From NCBI RefSeq assembly GCF_007655135.1, contig NC_045133.1, forward strand, positions 4,130,376 through 4,194,375: 64,000 nucleotides of DNA. The letters are read 5' to 3'. The stretch is from Punica granatum (taxonomy: Eukaryota; Streptophyta; Magnoliopsida; Myrtales; Lythraceae). Position numbers and translations under genes: made by a program. Under the pieces are notes generated by a model. It worked only from the letters and a program-made list of their open reading frames with translations. It ran no database searches and was not told where the DNA came from. Of this stretch, positions 47,191-60,270 are shown piece after piece. How positions within the stretch are numbered: the stretch's first letter is position 1; every line of letters starts with the position of its first letter.

Positions 47191-48454
47191 GGGGCATCAA
47201 GAACACGTGAAAGTTCCTAACGATTTCTCTGATCGCTCTTCTCTCTTTGATTTTTCACTTAAGTCCCTAATATCCTTTTTTTTTTCTCTCCACAAACCTA
47301 TCCCCGAAAACTTTATTTAACATTCTCTTACTTGACTAATTTTGAATTGGTTTTTTCCCCACTTTTGCTTCTTTGACATTGTCAATTCTCTTCCTTTGCT
47401 TAATAATTCTTTTGTTACTAAATAATAATCCATTCACAGGTAAAACAAATTCCAGAAAATATGCAGTCTTATATACTTATTTAATTCTTCTTTTGATTAT
47501 TTTAGCCATTCGTACGTCTGATATCGCATGTGGCGCGGGCTTGCACCTCTAGTAAAGAATAAATCCTTATCAGTACTTGGGGGGCACAATATTGATTCTG
47601 CTTATCTATCAGTAAAATTCTAACTCGAGTTCGAAATGGATGCACTTATAACTTGTGGTGGTGAACCACAAACTATATTTTGCTGAAAAACCGCTATCGA
47701 GAGCCAGGCATACCAAATATTCATAATCATCCATCAAATCTTTTATTGAGCCACCTTATAACTTGGTCTATCCAAGGCTCATTATTGTACAGTTTTCTAA
47801 ATAATCGAATCACATATGTGATAAAATAAGCGTAATGGTTAGGAGTGTACACATCGAAACCACCTTATAACATGATCTATAAGGTCATGTTTAGGACACT
47901 GAAATGGAATAAATTTTATGGAATGAAAAATTATGATACTGTAAGTAACATGGTGATTTTTCTATATTGAACTTGACATTGTAAAGGAGTATAATTTAAG
48001 ACATTAGATATATATATTGTTAGATATAACAAATTATTTAAAGTAAGGAATGTTACTTACTTGTATAAAGATTAATTGAACGGAGGAATGAGCATTACAC
48101 AATCATGTGGATGGAACCTTCATTCCATGTTGGTGAAATTTTTTTTTTATGAAACTGGACGTTCTTTCCAACATACCAAAGTGACACTAACATGGAGATG
48201 CAAAAAAATTGATAAAAATCTTATTCAATTCCACTCTACTCCATCGTATTCATGCGTATCGAATGTAACTTAATAGATTGTAACCTCGTATAAGAGTTCG
48301 ATCCTTATATGCATACCCCTGCTGAAGATCACTCATGAAGAGAAATAGCCTGAATAGGACTAGTTTGAAATTCAACAAATGTATCTTGATGAGCAGAACA
48401 TTATATTATTTGATCGGATTAGTACATATTCAATATTGTAAATCTACGTTATCC
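47191..48454. other. AT-rich spacer
   Basis: No gene is seen. A CTAG|T end at 47549-47552 preceded by GC-rich GGCGCGGGCTTGCACCT resembles a Helitron 3' end, but no 5' end could be paired with it. Confidence 0.4.
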
Positions 48455-49170
48455 CACGACAAAACTTTTGTAAAAGCAATTTAAAAAAAAATTGAAATCT
48501 TTTGTAAAGCAAAAAATAAATTACAAAACCGTTATATGCCAATACCATTCCAATATGGCCTTCTTTTTGCAGGAAAAAAAAAAGATATTTATGTACAAAA
48601 ATACTTTATACTATGCTTCAAATGGGGGACCAGTGGGCCAAGGTCGGCGAGCGTGTAATACAATTTGAATCACGTTTAGGTCCTTCAAGTTCTACATGTT
48701 TCTCATTTACCCAACTTACTATCCAGAAATCTTCTTTTTGGTCCATCGGATGCAGATTCTGCACCCATTTACTTATGAATCAACCGATAGATTCCTTTTC
48801 TATGGCGATCCCGCAGAGAAATGGATGGCTTATTTACTAAGCAAATCTTAATATCTTCAAATATTTTTTTTATTTATATATCATATCATTAGAATTTCTC
48901 ATAGTCTCAATCCAACTTCATCGATATTCTCCCGTACTTAATTCCTCTGTTAGACTAAACTATAAAGTATAAGGCTAAATATCCTTCTCAAGTATTGGAT
49001 CATCTCGAAGAATCAGTTTAACCTGATTATTTTCATAACACGATACACAGGTCGTATGAGCTCAAGAGCAATCGAGGGTGCAATCCCCTCAGGATCGAAG
49101 ATCAGTATTCGCGGATATCGGATAATAATCCGACTCGATACCGATTTCGGAAAGGGCAAATGGAGCATCT
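48455..49170. repeat. Copy B of the diverged duplication
   Basis: Shorter partner of 45860-47190. It lies directly upstream of the SANT-like gene and includes sequence within about 90 bp of its TATA box, so this repeat may supply part of that gene's promoter. Confidence 0.65.
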
Positions 49171-49254
49171 AAAAATTTAGGGACTCAAGTGAGAAATGAA
49201 AGAGAACTAATTCAAATTTTATGGGGAAGAGAAGATAATCGTCTCACCACTCGC

Positions 49255-49262
49255 TATATAAA
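49255..49262 (+). promoter_or_regulatory. TATA box of the SANT-like gene
   Basis: TATATAAA lies 77 bp before the ATG at 49332. A (CT)n run at about 49302-49321 lies in the predicted 5' UTR or core promoter, a common plant Y-patch. Confidence 0.65.
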
Positions 49263-49331
49263 GCGTCCCGCTTTTTCTCCCTTGCTCCGAAGCTTTGTGC
49301 GCTCTCTCTCTCTCTCTCTCTACCCTTTCCG

Positions 49332-51232
49332 ATGGCCGGAGATCAGAGCTCTCCCTGGGCTCAACGCGGAGCTGCCTTCCCACATCCGGCGCCCCAGCTG
49401 CTTCCTCACTGCCACTCAGCCAAGCCGTTTCACAGCTCCCCGCTGATTTCAGGTGACGGCCCTGCTTTTCTGCCGCCATGGGCAGCGGCTCCTGATCCTT
49501 CCTTTCCCGGAGACCTCCCGCTGGAGCTGCCGACTGAACCACTTTATGATCTTCAGAAGATCACCGGCGGCGGTCAGGGCTTTTATCCTCGGGGGTTGGG
49601 GGATTTTCATCCTCCGGAGTTGGGAGTGATTCCTTCCTCTTCCTCCTCTGCTCCCTACAACGGCCACATGGCGATTTCCAGTTTCGGACCCTCTGCTGCT
49701 CTGCCTCCTGATGCGCCTTTTGGGGGCGGCACACTCCCGTCCGAACCCGCGGCAGGCCGTTTCGGCAACCCGCTGCTGAGCTCCAGCGCTGGCGGGGCTG
49801 CAGATTTCTCTTTGTCGGGGTTCCAAGAGTTCCCCCGCTACTCCTCTGCTGTCCCGTTCGGCAGCACCCCGGCCATCTCCAGCAACGGACCGACCGCACC
49901 ACCGCCAGCTCCATCAGGTTTTTGCCCAACATCAGGACAGGAGCTTCCTTACTACTCCGCTGGGGAGCGCCTGATCAACAACCCTCCAGCAATTTCCGGC
50001 AACGGACCAACTGGGCCGGCCACGGCTGCTGTAGGAGCTTCACAGGCCGAACCCTCTGAGATGAAAAACATTGATTTGTCGCTGATCTGGACTCCCGAGG
50101 AACAGCGCCAATTGATTGAGCTCTGCAAGATGTATCTCGATGTCCCCAATCGTACCTTGCGGTTATGTTATCTATTCTGCTCATAGTTATTGAACTGGCA
50201 CTGTCGTCTCTGCAGGTATGGCCACATCGAGTGTCCTGTCAGTCGTTTGGCTAAGATAGCAAGGCCGTTTCCCGGGAAGACGATGAGGGACGTGGCCCTG
50301 AGAATCAGATGGATGGAAGTGAGTATTTTGTTTCCTCTTCTATTCGATTGTCCGATCATACGATAGGGATCCGCAAATAATGTTCGGAACCTAATCTGGA
50401 CTCGGTGATTGCGATTGATCGGTGGCTTAGCCTGTAAGGTGAACGGAAGATTTTAAATTTTGGATGCTTGTCTTCCAAGCTAGAGGAGACGGAGGGACCA
50501 CTTTGCTTGCATTTATGCTATGATTGAATAGTTGTTCCCTCGACCGATATAGAATTAGTGTCTTAGTCATTTTCCTCACAAGCTACATCTTTTATGTGTC
50601 ACTCATTTTTTCCGTGTCTACGACTCGGAAGTAATATCCATATTTTTATGTTAACTGATGTTTGATCTGGTATGCCAAAATGGGAAGCTATTGCTTTGCA
50701 ATTCCTCAGTGTGTTATGGTTTGTACATTCTTCTGTTCCTGGCCCCTCTCGCATTGTTCCATCATACCAAATTCACCAAATCATTCTCTCGATTGGTATA
50801 TTCATGGTTGTTAAAGTGCATGGTTTGAGCTGATTCGTTGCTTTTGATATTTGGCTGAAGGAGAAAAGGAATCAAAGGACAAAGGCTGTAAATTCGTCCA
50901 GATTACACCGAGGCATGAAGGTATAACTACTTATTGGCACCTTCCCTCGATGATACAGTCGCATCTATGTTTTAACATGTAATTGATTTATATAGCTGAT
51001 GTTATTTCGATTCTCGGATAATTATATTTCTAATCTGCTCATAAATAGCTTAACTTTGTCGAGTATAATTTTATTTTGCTCATTCAAGAATGTTAGCTTT
51101 GTCCTTTTGTTTCATTTTGGTTTGGAAGTGTATGTGATGACCTTTGTCTGAAAATTGGAACTGTACATTCAGGTAACAGTAAGATCCAGAGATCATTTAC
51201 ACTTGAGCTCTCAACCTGGCGTCCCATATTGA
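49332..51232 (+). CDS. SANT/Myb-like (DUF3755-type) nuclear protein, 4 exons
   Basis: Probable exons are 49332-50161, 50216-50318, 50861-50920 and 51173-51232, giving about 350 residues. The first about 245 residues are low-complexity, rich in Pro, Ser, Gly and Ala. The conserved part spans the first splice: SLIWTPEEQRQLIELCKMY, then LAKIARPFPGKTMRDVALRIRWME, a SANT-like helix-turn-helix of the plant DUF3755 group. A basic stretch EKRNQRTKAV follows. Exons 1-3 are well supported by GT-AG sites and phase. Exon 4, ending SSQPGVPY, is plausible but unsupported by similarity. DUF3755 relatives usually have a longer C-terminus, so the true 3' end may lie further on or be lost. It is GC-rich compared with its surroundings. 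Function is presumably chromatin or DNA binding, by inference only. Confidence 0.65.
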
Positions 51233-52690
51233 TTGTAGGGCTTGATGATGTTCCAATCTCGAAACCGAGGTTTCTCCCCTTGCACTCTGACTCTTTCACT
51301 ACGAATTCACTAATAAATCTTAGCTACGTGTACTCATTCTTTTAAGTCTTTATCGCCGTTTAAAGCAGACCATACTCAAAACTACTGGGATATTATCGTC
51401 TCAGTTTGAGTGGTTCCGGTTTGACAATCATGACATTTCCAGTTTTTGAACCTCTTATAAACATATCTTTCACTATACTGTAACCTAGTATTTGCCCATT
51501 CTTTCTCTGCATTGCCTTAAGTAAAGCCAAACCAGTGCTGTGATTGGATATCAAATCTGTTAAATTTGACAACTGCAGTCCCCCTTTCAAATGTCTTTCT
51601 ATATCTGTTTGAATCCAAAACTTATCAGCTTCTGATTCACCGTGTTGGTTGATGCAGCTTGAAATATGGGATACATCCAATGAGGTCGACCAGATTGTCT
51701 TTTTTGGCACCCGACTCTTTAGATAAAACAGTTCTGTTTCTTTTTCCTTGTATAATATAATTGGACCTGTCGGAACAGTCCATTTCTACAGGCAGTCTCG
51801 GATTTTATTAAGTCAGTGTTTGTAAATAGTATGGATTTCTTAGACTTGGAATTCGAGGCTTTTTGTTATCTTACCCTGCCGATCTGCATGCCTTCTCTGC
51901 AGTCTATGGTGTCTTGACAGCATCGTCGAGATGACAAAACATTCCTTTCTTAGTAATAGTCCATTTGTTGGTGAACTTTATGTTGTAAAAAATGGTTCTT
52001 TCCAAATTGACAGTTGTGTTTGTGCTAGATATTTGGATACCTTATACGGCGCATGATCGGCTTCCCATTGGGACAATTAAGAATGTCACGAGAACACATC
52101 TCGCTCTAGTGTAACTTCTGTAGTATGTTTCATGAGCTTCCCAACTGTCATCAGAAAATTTCCCGATTGAGGGGGTTTTCCGGGATGCCGAGTACAGTGC
52201 TTGTATTCCAATCTTACCACTACGCATACAAAGAACTGAAAAACTAAGGAAGCAGCAAGATAGGATCAGTATCGTATATCCCTACTGAAATCGAACAATG
52301 CATGAGAAGATGAGCATAAGCAGTCCAGCCTTATGTCTTATCTTGACAGGATGACATCGAACCGTACGTACTGAGCTACCCTACTCTACCTTCATCGAAG
52401 TGACTGCCTTGGGTAGTTATTTAGAATTGTTATTGCTATTGTTTGGAATTCAGTTCATCATCACTCTCTAGACTAAGACAGTCTCGTCTACATGTTTCAA
52501 GAATTGGCCGCGATGGATGCGCTTTGAAATTGTCCGGCACCATTCCAATGTTTCAAAACCTATTAATGACTGAAAAATCCCAGCAGCAAACTCAAGGTCT
52601 TCTCTACGGGACCATCTCGGTGTGACAGGACTGCAAATACTAGCCCAGTTCATCATGGAGCTAGGAGCTAAACTGAAATGCAAATTCAAC
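51233..52690. other. Region downstream of the SANT-like gene
   Basis: No convincing exon is found. A 105-residue minus frame (51710-51393) has no recognisable domain and probably occurs by chance. It may contain the 3' UTR or unrecognised 3' exons of the SANT-like gene. Confidence 0.35.
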
Positions 52691-53650
52691 GTTCTACTTA
52701 AATGAGACTACTCGATTCTAAATTTTACGGCTCAGAACAGATGGGAGGAAATTCAAGGGATTAGGCCGGGTGAAGCCTGGTGTCTGATCAGATTAAGATG
52801 GCAAACATGTTGAAGTTTTATGGGCAGGCAGATACTCGAAAAGTCAGCTACAATCAGCTTGGGCTGGTATGTTAACCCAAGTTTGCTGCAAGAGTCGGAT
52901 CTCTCTCCCCCATGAGTGCTCGCTGATGCAGAACCTGTTGTTTTCCGAATTCTCCCATTGATTTGCCTGCAAGGAAAAGCTATCAGGAATAGTTCCAAAG
53001 AGTAGGGAATCGATGATTCGAGAGCGCAACTTGAACTTGCCAGCAAAAGGTCCAAATGCTTCGATCATCATCCTGTGTAGCCACCAAGACAGAATCTATT
53101 CCACAAAACTACTCAGTAACAGGCAGCAGTTCCAGCAGATCACTCAGAGCAGAAATGAAAAGAAGCGATGACATCTTTCCTCGAAGCAGTTAAGGGAACA
53201 TTCGTATTACTGACAGTACACGAAAGGGTTCAAAACCCACATACAAAAAGATGTACAAAAGTAACCGGAGGACTGTCGATGAGTCCACATCGAGGAACAT
53301 GTCAGCGTCCAAAATTGCATCGCCTTCAAGCCGAAAAGATTAACCACCTCAAACAAGCAGATGGAACAGTGAAGCACGCCGCGAAGAGGAAAAGCGGGAA
53401 ACACAACCTAGACAACACCCCTCCTTTCGGTCTCCAGAAATTCTGTAAGATCTTCCAAGCAAATCATGATGTGCTTCATACTGTGATGGACTCGGGAACG
53501 CTCTGCTGCAACTTCCTCAGCTTTGTTCACGACATCTTTGGCTTCACTCACATCTTTGTTAAGGTCGGCCCCTGGTTTTCCTTAGGTCGTCAAGTTGTTG
53601 TTGTCATGCCCTCTTCCTGTCTACAAGTCGAGCGTTGCCCAGTTAGTTAG
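52691..53650. other. Possible gene fragment on the minus strand, unassigned
   Basis: Two minus-strand stretches look more protein-like than their surroundings. One is a helical, acidic segment at about 53590-53425 (NKAEEVAAERSRVHHSMKH and LEDLTEFLETE). The other is a 75-residue frame at 53071-52844. Neither has a recognisable family and no start exon or splice chain could be built. This could be a decayed gene or an untranslated region. Confidence 0.3.
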
Positions 53651-54118
53651 TTTTGACAAGTTTCTGTATAATCGAAAACAAATAATTTAGAGACATGGTA
53701 GGAACAAATATAAATGAAAAAGCTATGTATGGAATAGATATCTCGAGAAGTTTTTAAAATTTCATAATTATATTTCACGATATACGTACAAATAATATGG
53801 ACTATATAAAATGTATTATTGAATATAACACAAAAATATATAGTAAAAATTTATTTAACCGAAATTGAAAAGTCAATCAACGTGATGTGGAGGGTTTGTC
53901 AATTTCGCTTAATAGCGTGTCCATGTTGTGTGTTAGCCCGAAGACGTCAGTCTCTAACTAGAAAAGTTATAATTTTTATCTTATATATAATTTTTTTATC
54001 TCGCAAAGGACAATTTAGTTTTTAATAAAAAGTTATATATGTCCAATATTAAATTGCTTTATCACAATTACTTTAATTTAAATAAACTAATTTGTCACCA
54101 TCCCACCTCTCCAGCAAC
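53651..54118. other. AT-rich spacer
   Basis: I see no gene or defined element. Confidence 0.45.
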
Positions 54119-54400
54119 TAGGGTGAAAACAGGTAGGTACGACTGATTTTTCTTAAAGTATTTCGGTCTCCGTTTAGTTTGGACCAATTTTTTTAACAAA
54201 AGTACCACCGTAAAACCTTTTGAGAGTATGTAAAATTGTCCGCCCATGATTTCAATTTTTCCGGACTGTTTTTTCAGGGACCAAAAGTGGAAATATTACG
54301 AGACCAATTGAAGAAATTAAAAAATAGTTTGGGAATAGCGAAAGAAATAGAATTGACATTTTTCTTTCTTTTTCCACACAAATGAATTAATTATTAAGGT
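54119..54400. repeat. Dispersed repeat copy 2 (related to 42855-43095)
   Basis: Diverged direct copy of 42855-43095, 11 kb away in the same orientation. It begins CTAGGGTGAAAACAGGT and runs to TCCACACAAATGAATTAATT. Both copies sit in otherwise AT-rich non-coding DNA. Confidence 0.75.
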
Positions 54401-56752
54401 GTAAGTTTACCAACAAAAATTATTAAGATGTATGATAACATCACTAATATAATATTTTACCTCGTCTCTTGTTCACAGGATTCGGAGGACCCACTTTTCA
54501 GAGGAAAAACATTTTCCTTACACTTAACAAATACAGAGTTTTTTTTTTGTTAAAATATATCGAGTAATTACTATACGCTACAAATAGTCGCTTTTTTTTT
54601 ATATTGACCAGTATCCTTCTTGACTTGCAACAAATAGATTATGAATTCAATTCTCACTTGTGGAAGTGCTTGTTCCTAATATTTCTCTTTTTCGATCTAT
54701 TCGCTTCTGAAGTCCATTTCTCAAAAAATTATAAGGTAAATTAAGTATAAAATCACGAACTTTAATGTTCGTCTCAAGTATATCACGAACTATTTTTTTA
54801 ACGTAAGAACACAAAATTTCAATTATGTTTCAAATTTATCATACTTTTTTTTTAAAAAAAAATTCAGTTAATGCTTCATTAGTTTTTTTATGTATTCTTG
54901 CCAATGTGGCATTTCCACCTCAAAAATAAGAAAAGCAATTAAAAATACTTAAAAAAGAAAGGAAAAAAAAATCAAAGTTTCGATTTTTGTACCGGAAATT
55001 TTTCAATTTGTATGGATGGAAGGACCGGCTCCGGAAAACAATTTGAGGCGAAAAGACATTTTTGGAGCTACTCTAGTACCATGTTTCTATATATACCTAT
55101 ACATATGCATATATATATATATATATATATTCCGATTATAAGAAAGGTACCAAAGTTATTAATCACGCTAAATTATCCGTAAAACATGTTGAAGAATGGT
55201 TCTTCTTTTTGATGACTAATGATGGCATCGAATATAATTGAAAGTTTACAAATTATACGGTACATGAAACTGTCGTGTTGAAAATCGATGATTTGCCGTA
55301 AATGATTTAAATCGCTTGGCTAAGGTACCTTGATAAAGGTGAGTGGCATATTGTATGCCTAGACAAAATCATAGTACTAGAAAGTATGCATTCGATACTG
55401 TAATGCCTCTAGTTTCACCGAATTTCACTTCTCCCAATTTTCCTCATTTGGAATCAATTAATTCTTTTTGACATTTAGATTGGAGTACTTTTTCTTTTTC
55501 TTTTTTTTTTTGGTAAATTCGATTGGAGTACTTTGATTCTTAGACATTATATATTCCTTCACCTTCCACATCTATTTTTTTTCGTAGCTTTTGACTCAAT
55601 AAATTACCGTTATTTTTCATCTTTCTATCTTTCCTATTCATTTTTTAGTGTAATTAACTTTCAGATAATTATTTAATTAAGTTGTAATCAAACACAACCT
55701 GCTCTTCGATGAGGAGCTAAAGCAAAAGAAATAGGAGATTTATATATACTAGATGATGGACCTTTCGTTGTGATCGTGACATCGATATCTGTGAAAAATT
55801 TATATAGTATGAAAATGATATAGGTTAGTTTCATTTTGTTATATCGTTAGATCTCCGAGCCTGTTTATGTAACGGAAAAAAAAAATAATAGGGGGGAAAG
55901 AAGATGGCACTCCCTAGAATACATGCAAAGCCATGAAAAGGACTGGATAGAAACAACTCTGAAACTTTAGGGACTAATAATAGAATATCTCAGAAGAATT
56001 CTGTTTCGTTAAAACTTAGAAGAAGCGCCAAAAACTTCAGTCTTCTCTTCATTTACTTTATTAACTTCGTGTTTAAGATGGAACAATACTCGCCCTTAAA
56101 ATCGACTGTCGCATTTAGCACGATACTTCCTATCGGAATGCTTGGATATCATCAGTAGCCTGGAAAATGAACTCGTTTGAATCTCGATCATTATACTGTT
56201 GATTTTGACTACTTGTTTTGCAACGAAAGCTGGATGAGCCAAACAGGATGAAGACACTGACCACAGAGATCGGACGATGAACTCGCGAACCACCAGAGAC
56301 TTGACATCACCATAAGCAGCATGCCTCATGACACGATTGGGAACTCTCCCCGTATCAGACAGTGAACGACTTTGTGAATACGTTTTAATGCTCGGAAACA
56401 AGATATGCGCAAACGGCACGGGGCTTCTTTTATTAACAAAGATGGCAAATTCAACAACATATGTTTAAAAAGACGGGCATTTTTTCCCCCCCTTTTCCCA
56501 CCAAGTTGACAAATTACATGACTTGTACAAAGCTCTGTTACAGAACACAATTTGAACCTACAGGAGAACAACTTGAAACAAACAGGCAAACGAGGCATAG
56601 TGGCGAAACAGGCCGACGCCTCCTCGCTTCGACTTCTTGCTGATTCAACATTTGCGGGCAGCATCCTTAATCAGTATGTGTAATGTGTCTTTCGTCTTCC
56701 CACCGGCACACCCTGTATCAGGGTATTTTGCAAGGTACCACATCAGATCACA
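54401..56752. other. AT-rich spacer and 3' flank of the BRO1 gene
   Basis: No gene is seen. It contains several T- and A-tracts and a (TA)n run near 55109-55130. Sequence right of about 56090 is likely the 3' UTR of the BRO1-domain gene. Confidence 0.45.
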
Positions 56753-59700
56753 CTATCTTCGGCCGCCTTTGGGCTGATGCAGGCCTGCTTGACCCTTGCT
56801 CATATTGTCGTCGCTCCAACAGCTATTTACTGCAGGAAGCTGATACTCATCGGGTTTCAAGGCTAATGCGAAATCGGGCAGTGTTGGGGCTGTCTCCATA
56901 ACCCTATAAATAAATAAATGCATAATGAACCCATTATTTTCTGGCTGCTATTTGTCATTATTTAAGAATCTTATTATCGATATCTGAGAATCAAACTACT
57001 TACTTTTCATGAGTGTATAGATCCCGGTTTATTCGCACCTTGCTTGAGGTATCCTTTGGGATTTTCTCACTGAGATACTTCATGGTTCCCCAAAGTGGAG
57101 GGTTTCTGCAGCACAAACAACACTCAGGTATTTAATCAAAGGCGGTGAAACTCCGACGCAAGCATTCAGGAATGGTAGAGGTTACAACCATAAATGGGGA
57201 GTCTAAAGATACAAATAATCCTTTTAACTTAGCGGCCAAGTTGACTTTAAAGCGTTGAGAAGAGAAAACATACGTTTGAGTAAACATGAATCGAGAAAGA
57301 AAGGCACTTCACAATTTTTAAGTGACCGAAGGTTCATTCATTTGAGAAGGAAAACTGAAATCTCCCCATGATATTATCTACAGGCAGCGGAACCCACAAG
57401 GCGCAACTGCCCAATGGACTTGACAGCATTTCAGAAGATTACCAACTATGGCCGAACGAAATCAAACGATACTGTTCACTAAATGGATGGGAAATAAAGC
57501 AAAAGATTTGCTTATTCATCAGCAAATGACATAAGGGGCTGAGCTAAATTACCTTGATAAGGGAGGAGTGGCATTAAATGCCTCGGATAACTTCTTACTT
57601 TCTCGTAAATATTCGTCCGATGCTTGCAAAGCAGCTACTGCCATCCCATGAAACTTCTCCGTGTTTCCTTCATCCAGAATTAAACCATGATAGTAGTATG
57701 CTGCAGCCTGATAAGAACGAGACATTATTCACAAAATGATTTGTTCTGTTTCAAAAATTTTGAGGGCGTTTCCAAAATCCATCATAATGTTGCTAAATTA
57801 ACTTCACTTAGAGATAATTAACTCAAGGAGGAATTGGTACCTTGGCTTCAGTGTATTTCCACTTTACGAAGAGGAGATGCTTTTCACCCCAGCCATTTGT
57901 TAAGGGAAGGTTCATTAAGTTATCTTGAGCCTACAAAGCAAAAGCATCATTGTAAAATACGATACACTTCTACCAAGAATTTAACAATAATAGTAGGACT
58001 ATTAGTCAGAAACTCTCACTGCCAAAGCAGGTAAAATTCTCACAAGAACAATCAAAGATCAACATCCCAGAGAATTTGCAAAGAAAGTCTGTAGGGACGT
58101 AGTTACGTCCTCAAAAGGATTGGGTTTGATGATCCGCAGTCTTAATAACTGAATTCTGGAGATTAGTTCGATATACTAATCAAACTATTTCACGTCTGAG
58201 AAAGTGAAGCCTAAAGCAGAGCAACACTCGGGAACAACGTACGAGGTTGAAATATAAGTTCTTCGAAGACGAAGGATGTCTCCATCAGAACCCAGAGAAC
58301 ACTCTGCTCGTACAGAATACAATTAGCAACTAGAATTTGTACCTGCTGCCAGTACTTTACCATCTCGCAGGCAAGTCTACGCTTCACAGCAAGAGTGGCT
58401 TTGGTACTGTCAATTGCTATCCCAAGTTGGACATCAGCACCCTATGCATGTGGGAAACATTAATGGGCGGCTATATAAAAGGCACAATAGATCACAACAT
58501 ACATAACCCTTAAATTATCATCAAGCATAAACAGGGCGAGGAGAAAAAACTGAAGTAGGAGAATGATACCTGTCCCAATGCCTGTAGGCTGAGTGCCTGA
58601 AGAACTCCTTCTGCAAGGTCTACTGGTAATTCTCTCCTGAATCATAAAAACGAGAGTCGGAATCAGCAGATTAAAGATAATCTTGTTGTGATAAGGGTTA
58701 CAGCTATTCCACCAAATAATCTATATACAAAACCTTAGTTCAGGGGGCAGCTGAGGAAGGACATGTCGAACGGCACAATCTAGGTATCCGGCTGCTTTAA
58801 GGAAAATATCAACCGAGGCTCTCCGGTTTTCTACTTCCATGCAAGAGAGAGGAAGGCAGGGAGAGAGTTAGTGTGACTGCTAAACAAGACAGCACTAAAG
58901 CAAGAATAAAGATATATACACATCAACAAGAGGGGAAAGAAGTCATTTTGCTGACTGAGAAAAAGTTGAGTAAATGACATCTATTGATCCTCTTAGGCAA
59001 CTATCTATGCTACAAGAAACTCAGTCTTTCAACATTTCCTTGCCCTGCAGTTGATTGCAGCAACACGTATGCCCGGAAAAGTGTTCCACCTTAGCCTCGT
59101 TATCTTTGCCCAACAAACAGCAACCCCACAACTATTTCTGTGTCTCCCTGTTAAAACAAGCACTGATTGTGTCTCTTCAATAGCATTCAACTCCTAATAT
59201 CATACTCAAAAGAATATTGAGGATGGCATCCTCAGCACTGCCTTTTTTTCCAATAAATTTCGACTTCATAGCACCATCAACAACAATATAATCAGAAAGC
59301 TGCTGCTGTTATGACAGAATAAATAATATTTCTCACAGTTGGGCCCCTGTATACCTCGGAAAACTTCTCAAATTCAACACTGACTTATTAAAACTTGCTA
59401 CCTCACCACAACTGAAATTCAGTTTGAACACTTAATTAAGTTTCAAAATGTGCCAGAGATCTACCTTCGGAAACTTTTGCCTGATAACCATCAGCAGAGG
59501 TTCTCGGAAGGAGCAATAAGTTGGCCTGTGATAAAGACAGCATCGCCATCAAGTGTAAAACTGATAAGACCTCATACCAAGCGTTAGACATGGCTGTCTC
59601 CTGCAAAAAAAAAAGAAGCAGCTATTTTCATTAAAACCATCCCATCTTTCATGGTGGAAAATATCACATAATTACAAGTTTTAACTAACTGACCCACCTC

Positions 59701-60270
59701 TGCTTCATCTTCCTGATTGACCCAGACAAATTGTACTTTGTGTTGCAGTTGACTTCCTGCAGCGAATAAGAGCAAGGGAACATGACACCAAATTTATCCT
59801 AGCACAAACATACTTCATGAAAGAATAGTACGGATAGAACGTGTTCTTTACCGTCTTTAACCAATCCCAGAAGAACAGGCAAGTAATCCTCTAGAGCCTG
59901 CTGAAGATCAGCTAACGTGGAGCCCCCTGTACACATTTTCTCGCTACATAAAAAAAAAAAACCATCCACCAAATAACTTAAACACCAAGAAGAGAAAGAG
60001 AACTTCATGCAACTAACCATGTTGTGTGGCACTTTTTCTTCTCGATCGCGTGATCGTTGGCGCTTCCTGACCAGCCATTACAACTATCCGAGTCCTAAGG
60101 GCTGATAACCGTTCCACTAAATTCCGTGACAGATGGTTCCCAAGAGACTCAGAAAAATCCACCAGTTTAGGAATTCGTAGACCCGGAACGTATACCAGCA
60201 CTTCACCAATATTTCCTGGTCTCCTCCTGTTACCGCCCGAATCTTTTGGTGTAGAAACAAAGCAACCCAT
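56753..60270 (-). CDS. BRO1-domain endosomal protein, 11 exons
   Basis: Plant BRO1-like proteins are related to ALIX/Bro1, which bind ESCRT-III at endosomes. Minus-strand exons are 60270-60018, 59926-59852, 59756-59698, 59600-59465, 58830-58734, 58636-58570, 58441-58343, 57930-57841, 57707-57553, 57105-57004 and 56903-56753. They join in phase to 427 residues. It begins MGCFVSTPK, a Gly2/Cys3 pattern suited to N-myristoylation and palmitoylation, hence membrane anchoring. Helical BRO1 segments include ETAMSNAWYEVLSVLHLMA, KRRLACEMVKYWQQAQDNL and KWKYTEAKAAAYYYHGLIL. The C-terminus ends HQPKGGRR, without the long tail of ALIX. An in-frame upstream ATG exists (60303), but MGC is the conserved start. 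All introns are GT-AG. Confidence 0.93.

Noticed and set aside
49219..49932. Minus-strand frames of 107, 125 and 123 residues over the SANT-like first exon
   Set aside because: They arise from GC-rich sequence opposite the real exon, and no motif is present.
51393..51710. 105-residue minus-strand frame
   Set aside because: No domain, no splice partners, and ordinary AT content for a chance frame.
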